DNA from: Prevotella sp.
GTDB taxonomy: Bacteria > Bacteroidota > Bacteroidia > Bacteroidales > Bacteroidaceae
Direction of reading: 5' to 3'
NCBI GenBank assembly: GCA_017645645.1
Contig: JAGCOB010000019.1
Span: 1 to 64,000, forward strand
Length of the DNA: 64,000 nt
Numbering within the stretch: position 1 is the stretch's first letter; each line of letters starts with the position of its first letter. Under the pieces are notes generated by a model. It had not been told where the DNA came from. It did no database searches and was given only the letters and a program-made list of their open reading frames with translations. Below, piece after piece: positions 44,178 through 53,600 of this stretch. The position numbers were made by a program, and so were the translations under genes.

Positions 44178-45733
44178 TTCGTCACTCTCTCAAGCCACTT
44201 CACCATGCCAAACATCACACCCATGGAGATGATGCAGACGGCAAAGAAGACAGCCCAGCACTCCCAGATAGACCATTTGTTGTACATCAGCGGACCTATC
44301 CACAGCAAACCGTTACCCACAGCCGTAGCACCAAGCCACAATCCCTGGCAAAGACCCTGCAGGTTCTTAGGGGCTACCTTCGATACGAAAGAGAGACCCA
44401 GCGGTGAGATGAACAGTTCGGCAACCGTCATAAAGAAATAGTAAACGATGAGTACCCATGCCCCCGACTTCATGCCATCGGCAATATTGGTATCAAGAGC
44501 CGTAAACACCTCGGCTGAGGGATAGGACTGCACATAGCAGAACAGGGTCATGAAGAGGTAGGCGATACCTGCGATACCCATACCATAGGCTATCTTCCGT
44601 GGTGTGGAGATGGCACGACCGGCGCGTTCCAACCTCGTAAAGAGCCACATGACAATCGGTGTAAGGACGATGACGAAGAAGGGATTGACAGCCTGCCATA
44701 TCTCGGGCGGGAAGACGGAGGTATTAACGAAGTCACGTGCAAAGAGCGACATCGAAGTACCATTCTGATGGAACGACCACCAGAAGAACACGGCAATGCC
44801 GAGGACGGCAAACAGGGCATACATACGCTGTTTGATTTCCGAAGCCATCGCCTTCTTCTCCTCGGCAGTATAGTTCTCGGACACCACTGTCTCTTTCTTA
44901 CCCGGTGTGGGGAACAAACCCCGTGAGAAGAGGAAGATCACCAGTGAGATGAGCATAGCCACCACAGAGGCAATGAACGAATAGTGGATACCCGTATTGA
45001 AAATATCAAGGTACTGGGTGCAGAAGGCACCGAGATCAGCAGCAGAGCCGCCCACCTTCGTCACCAGCTCGTTCAGGTTCTGCAAGGCATCTGCCGACAT
45101 GGCTGCACCCTCGTCAAGATACTTATGGCAGAGAGCTGGCAGCGAGGCATCGTAGGTCAGACCGTTAACTTTCAGCCACCAGCCACGTAACAGCGGAGCC
45201 ACGAAGGGAGCTATCAGTCCACCGATGTTGATGAACACATAGAAGATCTGGAAACCAGAGTCACGCTTGCTCTTGGCTATGCGCAATTCCTCCTCACCCT
45301 TCTTCGCAGCCTCAGCCTCGAAATTGTCGTACATCTGCCCCACGATGGCCTGCAAATTTCCCTTGAACAAGCCATTACCGAAAGCAATGAGGAACAAGGC
45401 AAGACAGGTCAATGGCAACAGCCATGAGATATTACCTGCCGTGGCAAGGATAGGTACCGATAGGATGACATAGCCCAATGCCATGATAATAAGACCCGTC
45501 ATGATGGTACCCTTGTAGTTTTGTGAACGGTCGGCAATAATACCACCTACCAAACTCAGCACATAAATGCCTGCATAGAAACAGGAATAGATTACACCAC
45601 TGGTTTCGTCGGACAGTCCGAATTTAGAACAGAGGAACAACACCAGCACAGCATTCATGATGTAGTAGCCGAAACGCTCGCCCATGTTGCTCAGAGCGGC
45701 CTGCAGCAGCCCTTTTGGATGATTTTTAAACAT
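44174..45733 (-). CDS. POT/PTR2 family peptide transporter
   Basis: The 519-aa protein has about 14 hydrophobic helices and the POT start 'LSNMGERFGYYIMNAVLVL'. Most proton-coupled POTs have an ExxER motif here; this one has Asn in place of the first Glu (NMGER), which could change proton coupling. It also has the family segment 'GNGLFKGNLQAIVGQMY'. It would import di- and tripeptides across the inner membrane. It lies 3 bp after the beta-barrel gene. Confidence 0.9.
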   Translation of the reverse strand: MFKNHPKGLLQAALSNMGERFGYYIMNAVLVLFLCSKFGLSDETSGVIYSCFYAGIYVLSLVGGIIADRSQNYKGTIMTGLIIMALGYVILSVPILATAGNISWLLPLTCLALFLIAFGNGLFKGNLQAIVGQMYDNFEAEAAKKGEEELRIAKSKRDSGFQIFYVFINIGGLIAPFVAPLLRGWWLKVNGLTYDASLPALCHKYLDEGAAMSADALQNLNELVTKVGGSAADLGAFCTQYLDIFNTGIHYSFIASVVAMLISLVIFLFSRGLFPTPGKKETVVSENYTAEEKKAMASEIKQRMYALFAVLGIAVFFWWSFHQNGTSMSLFARDFVNTSVFPPEIWQAVNPFFVIVLTPIVMWLFTRLERAGRAISTPRKIAYGMGIAGIAYLFMTLFCYVQSYPSAEVFTALDTNIADGMKSGAWVLIVYYFFMTVAELFISPLGLSFVSKVAPKNLQGLCQGLWLGATAVGNGLLWIGPLMYNKWSIWECWAVFFAVCIISMGVMFGMVKWLERVTK

Positions 45734-45736
45734 AAC

Positions 45737-46495
45737 TTATTTTATTTTATCGTTTTTAGTCTTGATAATATCGAAGAGATATGTCGCCTTAATAACAATC
45801 TGTCCGAAATTGGACTTACCAAAATAGTCGCTCTTCGAATTGCCGTATATATTCCCCAATCCATAGTAGTAACGTCCCTCCAACAGAAAATGCCCTACCT
45901 TAGGCATAGAGAATTCGATACCAGCACCACCAGCAATTCCATAGTCGAACTTCTTTTCCACAGGCATTGTCTCCTGTGCCACAATATTGGAACTGCGCGG
46001 CTCTGTCGGTTCAATTCCCGGTACTATATTAGTACTTGTCGACTCACTCAGGAAAAAACCGATCTGTGGACCGATCTGAAAGAAGCCTTGTAGTCCCTTC
46101 CGCTCCCTGCCCCATCCCAGACGGGCAAACAACGGTATCTGTATATACGTCATCTTACGCTCATAATGCAATGCATTCTCCGGGTCATCCGCATAATACA
46201 AAGGCTGGTTCTGAAAACCCTCTATCTTCTCCTTCCAACCCGTTTGCGCAATATTCACCTCTGCGACAATGGCACAGATACTTTTGAAGTATTTCTCACA
46301 GGTATAACGGAAGGTTACACCTGCCGTCATACCACCTAGCATCGTCTGCGGTACAGTAGGAGTAAAGCCGACATTACTCAGCATATATCCCCCATTCACA
46401 CCGATGGCAAAATCAGTACGGTACTCACCCACCTGAGCAACTGTCGTCACAATGAAAAAATGGAAAAATGAAAAAATGAAAAAAATACGCTTCAT
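45737..46495 (-). CDS. PorT-like outer-membrane beta-barrel protein, 252 aa
   Basis: A signal peptide (MKRIFFIFSFFHFFIVTTVAQ) coded by GAAAAAT-like repeats is followed by 'GEYRTDFAIGVNGGYMLSNVGF' type strands and many alternating aromatic beta-strands, ending in 'IVIKATYLFDI'. This is the PorT/OMP_b-brl layout. It would be an outer-membrane barrel. It follows the LysM gene by 20 bp and precedes the transporter by 3 bp. Confidence 0.82.
   Translation of the reverse strand: MKRIFFIFSFFHFFIVTTVAQVGEYRTDFAIGVNGGYMLSNVGFTPTVPQTMLGGMTAGVTFRYTCEKYFKSICAIVAEVNIAQTGWKEKIEGFQNQPLYYADDPENALHYERKMTYIQIPLFARLGWGRERKGLQGFFQIGPQIGFFLSESTSTNIVPGIEPTEPRSSNIVAQETMPVEKKFDYGIAGGAGIEFSMPKVGHFLLEGRYYYGLGNIYGNSKSDYFGKSNFGQIVIKATYLFDIIKTKNDKIK
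46451..46490. repeat. GAAAAAT word repeat in the barrel gene's signal-peptide codons
   Basis: Four to five near-copies of AATGAAAAA in series, read in frame on the minus strand as Phe-rich signal-peptide sequence. Confidence 0.65.
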
Positions 46496-46515
46496 AATTA
46501 TTGCATTCTTACATT

Positions 46516-47907
46516 TTAAAATGTGATAGTTTCAGTACGACGCTCTGGCTGGTAATGAACAAAGACCACGCTACGGTTCTGCAGTCCGCCGTTCCCTATC
46601 CGCTCAAAATGAAGAGGAGTCTGAATAGGTGTATATCCTACCATCCCAGAGCCTCCCGTGAAGTCCTTTCCATACATATGAAGTCCCTTCAACAGGAAAT
46701 ACGCATGATCGAAGCCCGTGATGGCAAACCTCGGCAGGGCATTCATCATATCGGTATGGAAGTTCCATCGGTATTTCGTCTGGATACGAATGGTACGGGG
46801 CGATGCCAAGTCTGTATGGAACGTGGCAGGAATATAAGTATCGAACTTATAAAAATTCTCTAACTGATGACGGGTATAAAGCATCCACTCCGTATAGCCG
46901 AAGACACTGATCTGCAGTTCGGGATGGTTCAGGCGCAGTCCGTTGAGCTTTGCCATCGCCGCCGTGAGTTCCTTGGAACGGGCGGTATTCAGTATCACCA
47001 TATTCCGTTTGGTGGTACTGAACGACTTAAAGAAAGCCGACTCACTGGAATTGAGATTCGTAATCTTATAGTCAATACCCTTTGCCTCCAGACGGCGACG
47101 CAAACCGAAAGTGAAAATACCTTTCTGACTAGTGGTGTCGTTACAGTCGATAAACACGGGATGTGTATCACTAAAACGCTCCATAAAGTGATTGATAAAG
47201 GCATCGTTCTGTTCAGTCTGTGACTGATATACCTGGAGAATATTACGGTTGACCAGTGTCTCATGAGTATTGATAGAGAACGGGATGAACACACGGATGT
47301 CATTTGCCAGGGCGAAATCACTCAGCGGTTTCACCATCTTGGAATAAAGCGGACCGATAATCACGTCACATTCAGCGGCCTGTGGGTCTTCCAAGAAGGT
47401 ACGGATATCAGAATCCTCCGCCACGTTCCACGCACGGATATCCGTAGAGATACCGTTGTCACGCAGACTATCACATGCCATCAGGACACCACGATAATAC
47501 TCCAGCATACGCTTGCCATCACCATTGACCTTATGCAAGGGGAGCATGATTCCCACACGGATGACACGCTGACGGATATCCACTTCTTCCTTAGATTTTG
47601 CAGGAACCTGCATCTGTGCCGTAGAAGGACTGGCAGGTGCCGCCTGTTCGTCTGACTGTGGCTGCTGAGACGGCCACGGAATGTTGATATAGTCACCTTT
47701 CTTCAACTCATAGCCCGGTGTGTTCATTTCCGGATTTGCAGCTATCAGCTCCTGGATAGTAATACCATACATCCGGGAGATGCCAAAAATGGTTTCTTTG
47801 CGTTTCACCTTATGCTGCTCACGGAACTGAGGACGTTGGGCTAAGGCTGTCTCTGCGGCAAATACCATTACAATCAATAGTAATACATATCTGAATAATC
47901 GCTCCAT
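46516..47907 (-). CDS. LysM-domain protein with periplasmic-binding-like domain, 463 aa
   Basis: The start at 47907 (MERLFRYVLLLIVMVFAAETALAQ) gives a signal peptide directly. A LysM repeat (about 31-77: 'VKRKETIFGISRMYGITIQEL', 'ELKKGDYINIP', cited in parts) should bind peptidoglycan. From ~105 the protein resembles type I periplasmic-binding/amino-acid receptor folds ('VGIMLPLHKVNGDGKRML', 'CDVIIGPLYSKM', 'VFIDCND'). This combination suggests a wall-anchored receptor. It leads the four-gene operon with barrel, POT transporter and EEP protein. Confidence 0.85.
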   Translation of the reverse strand: MERLFRYVLLLIVMVFAAETALAQRPQFREQHKVKRKETIFGISRMYGITIQELIAANPEMNTPGYELKKGDYINIPWPSQQPQSDEQAAPASPSTAQMQVPAKSKEEVDIRQRVIRVGIMLPLHKVNGDGKRMLEYYRGVLMACDSLRDNGISTDIRAWNVAEDSDIRTFLEDPQAAECDVIIGPLYSKMVKPLSDFALANDIRVFIPFSINTHETLVNRNILQVYQSQTEQNDAFINHFMERFSDTHPVFIDCNDTTSQKGIFTFGLRRRLEAKGIDYKITNLNSSESAFFKSFSTTKRNMVILNTARSKELTAAMAKLNGLRLNHPELQISVFGYTEWMLYTRHQLENFYKFDTYIPATFHTDLASPRTIRIQTKYRWNFHTDMMNALPRFAITGFDHAYFLLKGLHMYGKDFTGGSGMVGYTPIQTPLHFERIGNGGLQNRSVVFVHYQPERRTETITF

Positions 47908-47933
47908 AATGCATTTTTTAGTCATTTCGCGTA

Positions 47934-47964
47934 CAAAATTACAAAAAATCGAGGGCAGAACAAA
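47934..47964 (-). promoter_or_regulatory. Promoter of the LysM operon (TTTG-N19-TAATTTTG)
   Basis: On the minus strand TTTG (47961-47964) and TAATTTTG (47934-47941) are 19 nt apart. Confidence 0.65.
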
Positions 47965-47974
47965 AGAAAATTCG

Positions 47975-47982
47975 TAATTTTG
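47975..47982 (+). promoter_or_regulatory. -7 box (TAATTTTG) of the CHU_C gene and uvrA
   Basis: TAATTTTG lies 24 nt before ATG 48007. It is divergent from the LysM promoter and about 40 bp away. uvrA has no other promoter in view. Confidence 0.55.
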
Positions 47983-48006
47983 CAGAAATAATTACGTTTT
48001 ACGTAT

Positions 48007-48456
48007 ATGAAAGCATTCTTATATATATTCCTACTGTTGTTTGCCATCATAGCAATACCTACAGCGTCGTTTGCCGACAGAGAGGACGATGACGAAATTA
48101 CAGACTCTACCACCGATTCTACTGAACTGCAACCTAGTCATCTGGAGATGCCTAATGCCTTCTCACCGAATGGCGACGGCATCAATGATAAATACCAGGC
48201 AAAATCAAACTATCAGAATATCACAGAGTTCAAGGCGATGATATTCAACCGTTGGGGACAATGCCTCTACACTTGGACGGACTGGACGGACATCGAAAAA
48301 GGCTGGGACGGAACCTATCATGGTAAACCCGTCAAGGATGGTGTCTATTTTGTCAGAGCGAGGGCAAAAGGCGGTGACGGCAAGCAGTATGACATCAGAA
48401 GGGATGTCAACCTACTGCGTAAGTATAACACGGTAGCTGGCGACAATGAGCAGTGA
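48007..48456 (+). CDS. Secreted CHU_C (T9SS type B sorting) domain-only protein, 149 aa
   Basis: After a signal peptide (about 1-23) and a short acidic linker ('DREDDDEITDSTTDSTEL') comes one gliding-motility C-terminal/CHU_C domain: 'MPNAFSPNGDGINDKYQ', 'FKAMIFNRWGQCLYTW', 'GWDGTYHGKPVKDGVYF'. In type IX secretion substrates this domain is normally the end of a long protein; here there is no passenger. It overlaps uvrA by 11 bp, so uvrA translation is probably coupled to it. Confidence 0.88.
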   Translation: MKAFLYIFLLLFAIIAIPTASFADREDDDEITDSTTDSTELQPSHLEMPNAFSPNGDGINDKYQAKSNYQNITEFKAMIFNRWGQCLYTWTDWTDIEKGWDGTYHGKPVKDGVYFVRARAKGGDGKQYDIRRDVNLLRKYNTVAGDNEQ

Positions 48457-51274
48457 CCAGAAAATCAATGTCTGGGGGGCGAGGGTCCATAACCTGAAGA
48501 ATGTGGACGTGGAGATTCCCCGTCAGTCGTTAACCGTTATCACAGGACTGAGTGGTAGCGGGAAGTCATCTCTTGCTTTCGATACCATCTTCGCTGAGGG
48601 ACAGCGCCGTTATATCGAGACGTTCTCAGCATACGCCCGTAACTTCCTCGGGGGCATGGAGCGTCCTGACGTAGACAAGATCACAGGACTTTCACCCGTC
48701 ATCAGCATCGAACAGAAGACTACCAATAAGAATCCACGTTCCACAGTAGGTACGACTACGGAGGTCTACGACTACATGCGTTTGCTCTTTGCCCGTGCCG
48801 GCAAGGCATATAGTTATATGACGGGTGAGCCAATGGTGAAATACACAGAAGAGAAAGTCATCGACATGATTCTTCATGACTATGCAGGAAAGAAAATCCT
48901 TATACTCGCTCCTGTAGTACGCAGTCGTAAGGGTCATTACCGTGAACTCTTCGAGAGTATGCGTCGCAAGGGCTATCTGCATGTCAGGGTGGACGGTGAG
49001 GTTCAAGAGATAACCAGAGGCATGAAGGTCGACCGCTATAAAAACCATGATATTGAGGTGGTAATTGATCGACTGAAGGTTCCTGCAGAACCAGAACCTA
49101 CGGAAAACCGTTTGAAGAAGAGTGTCCAAATCGCGATGAAACAAGGAGAAGGACTCCTGATGATTATGGACTATGAGACTGGAGCCGTCAAGCATTTCTC
49201 CCGTCGGTTGATGTGTCCTACCACGGGTATTTCCTATAGTGATCCTGCTCCAAATACTTTCTCCTTCAACTCCCCTCAAGGTGCCTGTCCGCGTTGTAAA
49301 GGCTTGGGGTATATCAATGAGATTGATCTGACGAAGGTCATTCCCAACCGTAAGCAGAGTATCCATGATGGAGCCATCGTTCCGTTAGGGAAATACAAGA
49401 ATCAGATGATATTCTGGCAGATAGATGCTATCCTGAAGAAGTATGAATGCGATATCAAAACACGAGTGGACGAGATTCCCGAGGAGGCACTAAATGAGAT
49501 TCTGTATGGCTCTTTGGAGAACGTGCGCATAGACAAAGAACTCGTACACACCTCGAGTGACTATTTCGTGAACTTCGACGGTATTGTCAAATACCTGCGC
49601 AATGTCATGGAAAATGACGAGAGCAGCAGTGGACAGAAATGGGCAGATCAGTTCCTGGCAGAATGCGAATGCCTGGAATGTCACGGACAACGACTACATC
49701 GTGAGGCACTATCGTATAAGATCTGGGACAAAAACATCTCCGAACTAGCAAATATGGACCTCTCCGAATTACGAATGTGGCTAGATGAAGTGGAACAGCA
49801 CATGGACCACCAACAACAGCAGATAGCTGCAGAAATTCTGAAGGAGATACGTACCCGACTGGACTTCCTATTGGAGGTCGGACTCGACTACCTCGCCCTT
49901 AACCGCCAGTCAGCATCCTTGTCGGGTGGCGAGAGTCAGCGCATCCGACTGGCGACACAGATCGGTTCCCAACTCGTCAACGTGTTGTACATCCTCGACG
50001 AGCCGAGTATCGGACTGCATCAGCGTGACAACGACCGTCTGATACGCTCGCTGAAGGAGTTGCGCGACATCGGCAACACCGTTATCGTGGTGGAGCACGA
50101 CCGCGATATGATGCTGAATGCCGACTACATCGTGGACATCGGTCCCAAGGCAGGCCGCAAAGGCGGTGAGGTCGTCTTCCAAGGCACTGTCAAGGAGATG
50201 ATGAAGACGAATACGCTAACGGCGCAATACCTAAACGGCACGCTGAACATCGAAATTCCGAAGCAGCGTCGCAAGGGCAACGGCAAGAGCCTCGTGCTGC
50301 GTGGCTGTCGCGGCAACAATCTGAAAAATGTCACGGTGGAGTTCCCCTTGGGCGAGCTCATCTTAGTGACAGGTGTCAGCGGATCGGGTAAGTCGACGCT
50401 TATTAACGAGACCCTCTACCCTATCCTCTCCAGGCATTTCTACCGTTCCTTGCAACAGCCCATGCCCTACGACGGCATCGAGGGACTGGAATATATTGAT
50501 AAGGTGGTGAATGTCGATCAAAGTCCTATCGGTCGTACACCACGCTCCAACCCTGCCACCTATACCGGTGTGTTCTCAGACATCCGCAACCTCTTCGTCC
50601 ATCTGCCAGAGGCTCAGATAAGGGGATACAAACCTGGACGTTTCTCTTTCAATGTGAAGGGAGGACGCTGCGAGACCTGTGGCGGTAATGGTTACAAGAC
50701 TATCGAGATGAATTTCCTGCCTGACATTCAAGTTCCTTGTGAGGAATGTCACGGTAAACGCTATAACCGAGAGACATTAGAGGTACGTTACAAGGGTAAG
50801 TCAATTGCCGATGTCCTTGACATGACCATCAACCAAGCGGTAGAGTTCTTCGAGAACGTACCCGACATCCTGCGAAAGATCAAGACCATCCAGGAAGTGG
50901 GACTCGGCTACATCAAACTCGGACAACCCTCCACAACGCTTAGTGGCGGTGAGAGTCAGCGTGTAAAACTCGCCACTGAGCTGTCGAAGAAAGATACTGG
51001 CAAGACGGTCTATATCCTCGACGAGCCTACGACGGGACTGCACTTCGAGGATATCCGCATCCTGATGGATGTGTTACAGAAACTCGTGGATCGCGGCAAT
51101 ACCGTCATCGTCATCGAACATAACCTCGATGTCATCAAACTCGCCGACCATATCATTGACATGGGACCCGAAGGCGGACGTAACGGCGGTACCATCCTCT
51201 CCACAGGTACTCCCGAGGAAGTCGCCAAGAGCAAAAAGGGCTTCACACCAACATTCCTGAAAGAAGAACTCTAG
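48446..51274 (+). CDS. uvrA: Excinuclease ABC subunit A
   Basis: The 942-aa protein has two ABC modules: Walker A 'GLSGSGKSS' (about 32-40) and 'GVSGSGKST' (about 643-651), signatures 'LSGGESQRIRLATQ' (about 492) and 'LSGGESQRVKLATE' (about 832), and zinc-binding 'CPRCKGLGY', 'CETCGGNGY' and 'CEECHGKRY'. UvrA finds bulky DNA lesions and loads UvrB in nucleotide excision repair. Length is normal. It is downstream of and overlaps the CHU_C gene. Confidence 0.98.
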   Translation: MSSDQKINVWGARVHNLKNVDVEIPRQSLTVITGLSGSGKSSLAFDTIFAEGQRRYIETFSAYARNFLGGMERPDVDKITGLSPVISIEQKTTNKNPRSTVGTTTEVYDYMRLLFARAGKAYSYMTGEPMVKYTEEKVIDMILHDYAGKKILILAPVVRSRKGHYRELFESMRRKGYLHVRVDGEVQEITRGMKVDRYKNHDIEVVIDRLKVPAEPEPTENRLKKSVQIAMKQGEGLLMIMDYETGAVKHFSRRLMCPTTGISYSDPAPNTFSFNSPQGACPRCKGLGYINEIDLTKVIPNRKQSIHDGAIVPLGKYKNQMIFWQIDAILKKYECDIKTRVDEIPEEALNEILYGSLENVRIDKELVHTSSDYFVNFDGIVKYLRNVMENDESSSGQKWADQFLAECECLECHGQRLHREALSYKIWDKNISELANMDLSELRMWLDEVEQHMDHQQQQIAAEILKEIRTRLDFLLEVGLDYLALNRQSASLSGGESQRIRLATQIGSQLVNVLYILDEPSIGLHQRDNDRLIRSLKELRDIGNTVIVVEHDRDMMLNADYIVDIGPKAGRKGGEVVFQGTVKEMMKTNTLTAQYLNGTLNIEIPKQRRKGNGKSLVLRGCRGNNLKNVTVEFPLGELILVTGVSGSGKSTLINETLYPILSRHFYRSLQQPMPYDGIEGLEYIDKVVNVDQSPIGRTPRSNPATYTGVFSDIRNLFVHLPEAQIRGYKPGRFSFNVKGGRCETCGGNGYKTIEMNFLPDIQVPCEECHGKRYNRETLEVRYKGKSIADVLDMTINQAVEFFENVPDILRKIKTIQEVGLGYIKLGQPSTTLSGGESQRVKLATELSKKDTGKTVYILDEPTTGLHFEDIRILMDVLQKLVDRGNTVIVIEHNLDVIKLADHIIDMGPEGGRNGGTILSTGTPEEVAKSKKGFTPTFLKEEL

Positions 51275-51280
51275 AAAAAT

Positions 51281-51318
51281 CTAAAATAAAAAGAGGAGAG
51301 CATCCGAAGACACTCCCC
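51281..51318 (-). terminator. Intrinsic terminator of the outer-membrane barrel gene (UUCG loop)
   Basis: On the minus strand 51309-51318 pairs with 51295-51304 (two G-U pairs) around a TTCG tetraloop, followed by TTTTTATTTT (complement of 51283-51292). It sits between the convergent uvrA and the barrel gene. Confidence 0.85.
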
Positions 51319-51360
51319 CCAGAAGGAAATTTATTTAAATATAATGCTTTTCCTTTTTAA

Positions 51361-51891
51361 TTAGAGGTTGAAATACAAACCGAAGTCAACTGCGGTGAGG
51401 TCAAGACCAAGAGCAACAGACTGTACAGACTTAGCGTTCTTAGCCTTTGCAGAAGCCCAACCGAACTCACCGATATGAGCAACAAAGCTAACCTTGTCGT
51501 TCAGGTTTACAGCAACACCTGGTTTGATATTGAGACCAAAACCGTTAGCGCTCTCACCATCTACCTTAACGTAATTGTACTCAAAACCACCATCGGCGAA
51601 GAAACTTACCTTGTTAAGCTTAACAAAAGTGTAACGAGCGTAAGGATTTACCGTGAACTCATGAGCCTTCTCATCAGCAATTTTAGTATAAGCATAACCA
51701 ACCTTCACACCTACAGCCCATTTCTCATTCAGATTGTAACCTACCTCAGGAATGAGTCTGAAAGTGTTAGAAGTAACATCAGTGTTCTTGTCTTTAGCAT
51801 AGTTGTAGCCTACAGCACCACCAACATACCACTGAGCGTTCATTGTTGTTGCCATTGCGATAGCAACGAGAGTCATCATAATCTTTTTCAT
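51361..51891 (-). CDS. Outer-membrane beta-barrel protein, 176 aa
   Basis: The signal peptide MKKIMMTLVAIAMATTMNA leads into an 8-strand barrel pattern: 'QWYVGGAVGYNYAKDKNTD', 'FRLIPEVGYNLNEKWAVGV', 'PYARYTFVKLNKVSFFADG' and a C-terminal 'VDFGLYFNL' ending in an aliphatic residue. This is the small OmpA/OmpX-like barrel family, with no peptidoglycan domain. It has its own -7 box (51964-51971) and a strong terminator, consistent with a highly expressed single-gene unit. Confidence 0.85.
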   Translation of the reverse strand: MKKIMMTLVAIAMATTMNAQWYVGGAVGYNYAKDKNTDVTSNTFRLIPEVGYNLNEKWAVGVKVGYAYTKIADEKAHEFTVNPYARYTFVKLNKVSFFADGGFEYNYVKVDGESANGFGLNIKPGVAVNLNDKVSFVAHIGEFGWASAKAKNAKSVQSVALGLDLTAVDFGLYFNL

Positions 51892-51963
51892 AATTCTTTT
51901 TACCTTTTAAATTAATAATTATCCTTAATTCTCTCTTTTAACATTCATTTTTGAATGACGGTG

Positions 51964-51971
51964 CAAAGTTA
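51964..51971 (-). promoter_or_regulatory. -7 box (TAACTTTG) of the barrel gene
   Basis: TAACTTTG on the minus strand, with a leader of about 65-70 nt, the -33 element unclear. Confidence 0.5.
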
Positions 51972-52052
51972 AACAGTTTTTCACAAAAACGGTTCTGTTT
52001 CCGCACACAATTAGCAAAAAAGTGGAGTAAAACGTGATTTATGTCAAGAAAA

Positions 52053-52085
52053 ACGCCCCTGATGACCTCAAATCATCAGGGGCGT
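52053..52085 (-). terminator. Intrinsic terminator of the nuo operon
   Basis: ACGCCCCTGATGA (52053-52065) pairs perfectly over 13 bp with 52073-52085 around a 7-nt loop; on the minus strand it is followed by TTTTTCTT. Confidence 0.92.
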
Positions 52086-52108
52086 ATGATATCGGATATC
52101 ACTACAGC

Positions 52109-53581
52109 TTACATGGCAGAAGCTGTAAACAACCAGTCGTAGATACAAGAACAAATGCCGAAAAGTACGATACCTGCCGTGCAGATAGCAAGAGCAAGAC
52201 GCGTACTACTTTCTGTCTTGAAGGTAGGCAGTGGATTCTCAGAAGGTTTGATATACATCGCCTTTACAATCAACAGATAGTAGTAGAGTGACACCACTGT
52301 ATTAATCAAGGCAATAAACACCACGAAATATGCCCAGAAAGACCCCTGCTCGGCAGCAGCCATGAAGACGAAGAACTTTGAGAACATACCTGCGAACGGG
52401 GGAATGCCGGCCAGAGAGAACAAGGCGAGCGTCATCAAGAACGACAGTTTCGGGTTGGTCTGATAGAAACCGTTGTAGGTGTTCATGGCTGTTAGCGGTT
52501 GACCATTAGCTGTTTGCTGTCCACTTTGTTCTACTGCTGAGATTACTGTGAAGACAGCCATGTTGGCAACGACATATACCAGGATGTAATACATCAGGGA
52601 AGCAAGTCCTGCCTGACTACTTCCGATAACGGCAAGCATGATATAGCCAGCCTGAGAGATGGAACTGAACGCCATAAAGCGTTTCAGTTCTTTCTGACGA
52701 ATAGCAAAAAGGTTGGCAATTGTGATACTCAGCACGATAACGATATAGAGCAGATAGTCCCAATAAGCCGTCAACGGAGCAAAGACCTTCACCAAGATAG
52801 TCATCAGCGCAAAAGCGGCGGCACCTTTGGAGCAAACACTCAGATAACCCGTCACTGGTGTAGGAGCACCTTGATAGGTATCGGCTGTCCAGAAATGGAA
52901 GGGTACCAGTGAGAGTTTGAAGGCGAGTCCGCTAAAAAAGAACACCATACCCATGATGAGCAGAGGTAACTGGCTCTTATACTGAGCGAAGAAAGCAATA
53001 CGCTGTACTACATCGTCAAAATAGAGTGTACCTACCGACGCGTAAACGAAAGAGATACCATACAGCATCACAGCACTGGAGAAAGTGGCGGTAATAATAT
53101 ACTTAGCACCACCCTCCGCAGAGTCTTTCTTCATCTTGTCAAAGGCTACCAGACAGGCCATGGGTACACTTGCCATCTCAAGTCCAAGGAAGAACATGAG
53201 GAAATTACCGCTCGACACCATGATATACATACCCAACAAGGTAGAGAGGACAAGCAGATAGAACTCACCTTCATACTTGCGGGCTTCATTTTTCAACCAC
53301 GGCTGTGCCATAATCAGTACTATCACCGTACCTACGGTCATAATGATCTTCATCACGTTGGCTGCCTGCGAAGAGACATACATGCCGCCAAAGGCTTCTG
53401 TCGGTTCCGACAACAATGCGATGCGTACTGGCAGAACAACCATCAGACCAACAGTAACAGCAAACAGCACGTCGTGTTTCTTCTCACTACGGTGAGCTAC
53501 AAAGTCTATCACGAAAACAACTATTAAGATGCAGACGAGATAAAACTCGGGAATCATATGTAAGAATTGTCCGTAATTCAT
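52109..53581 (-). CDS. nuoN: NADH-quinone oxidoreductase subunit N
   Basis: The 490-aa antiporter-like membrane subunit has about 14 helices and the proton-channel segments '[19 protein letters not shown]' and '[17 protein letters not shown]'. It is one of three Mrp-type proton-pumping subunits of complex I. A low-complexity insertion ('[18 protein letters not shown]') is coded by GCTAAT-like repeat words (52483-52533). It is the last gene of the operon and is followed by a strong terminator. Confidence 0.95.
   Translation of the reverse strand: MNYGQFLHMIPEFYLVCILIVVFVIDFVAHRSEKKHDVLFAVTVGLMVVLPVRIALLSEPTEAFGGMYVSSQAANVMKIIMTVGTVIVLIMAQPWLKNEARKYEGEFYLLVLSTLLGMYIMVSSGNFLMFFLGLEMASVPMACLVAFDKMKKDSAEGGAKYIITATFSSAVMLYGISFVYASVGTLYFDDVVQRIAFFAQYKSQLPLLIMGMVFFFSGLAFKLSLVPFHFWTADTYQGAPTPVTGYLSVCSKGAAAFALMTILVKVFAPLTAYWDYLLYIVIVLSITIANLFAIRQKELKRFMAFSSISQAGYIMLAVIGSSQAGLASLMYYILVYVVANMAVFTVISAVEQSGQQTANGQPLTAMNTYNGFYQTNPKLSFLMTLALFSLAGIPPFAGMFSKFFVFMAAAEQGSFWAYFVVFIALINTVVSLYYYLLIVKAMYIKPSENPLPTFKTESSTRLALAICTAGIVLFGICSCIYDWLFTASAM
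52483..52533. repeat. GCTAATG-like words inside nuoN
   Basis: On the minus strand GCAAACA, GCTAATG, GTCAACC, GCTAACA and GCCATGA follow each other in frame and code for an insertion in a loop of NuoN. Confidence 0.55.
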
Positions 53582-53600
53582 ATCTTCTTATTATTTATGT

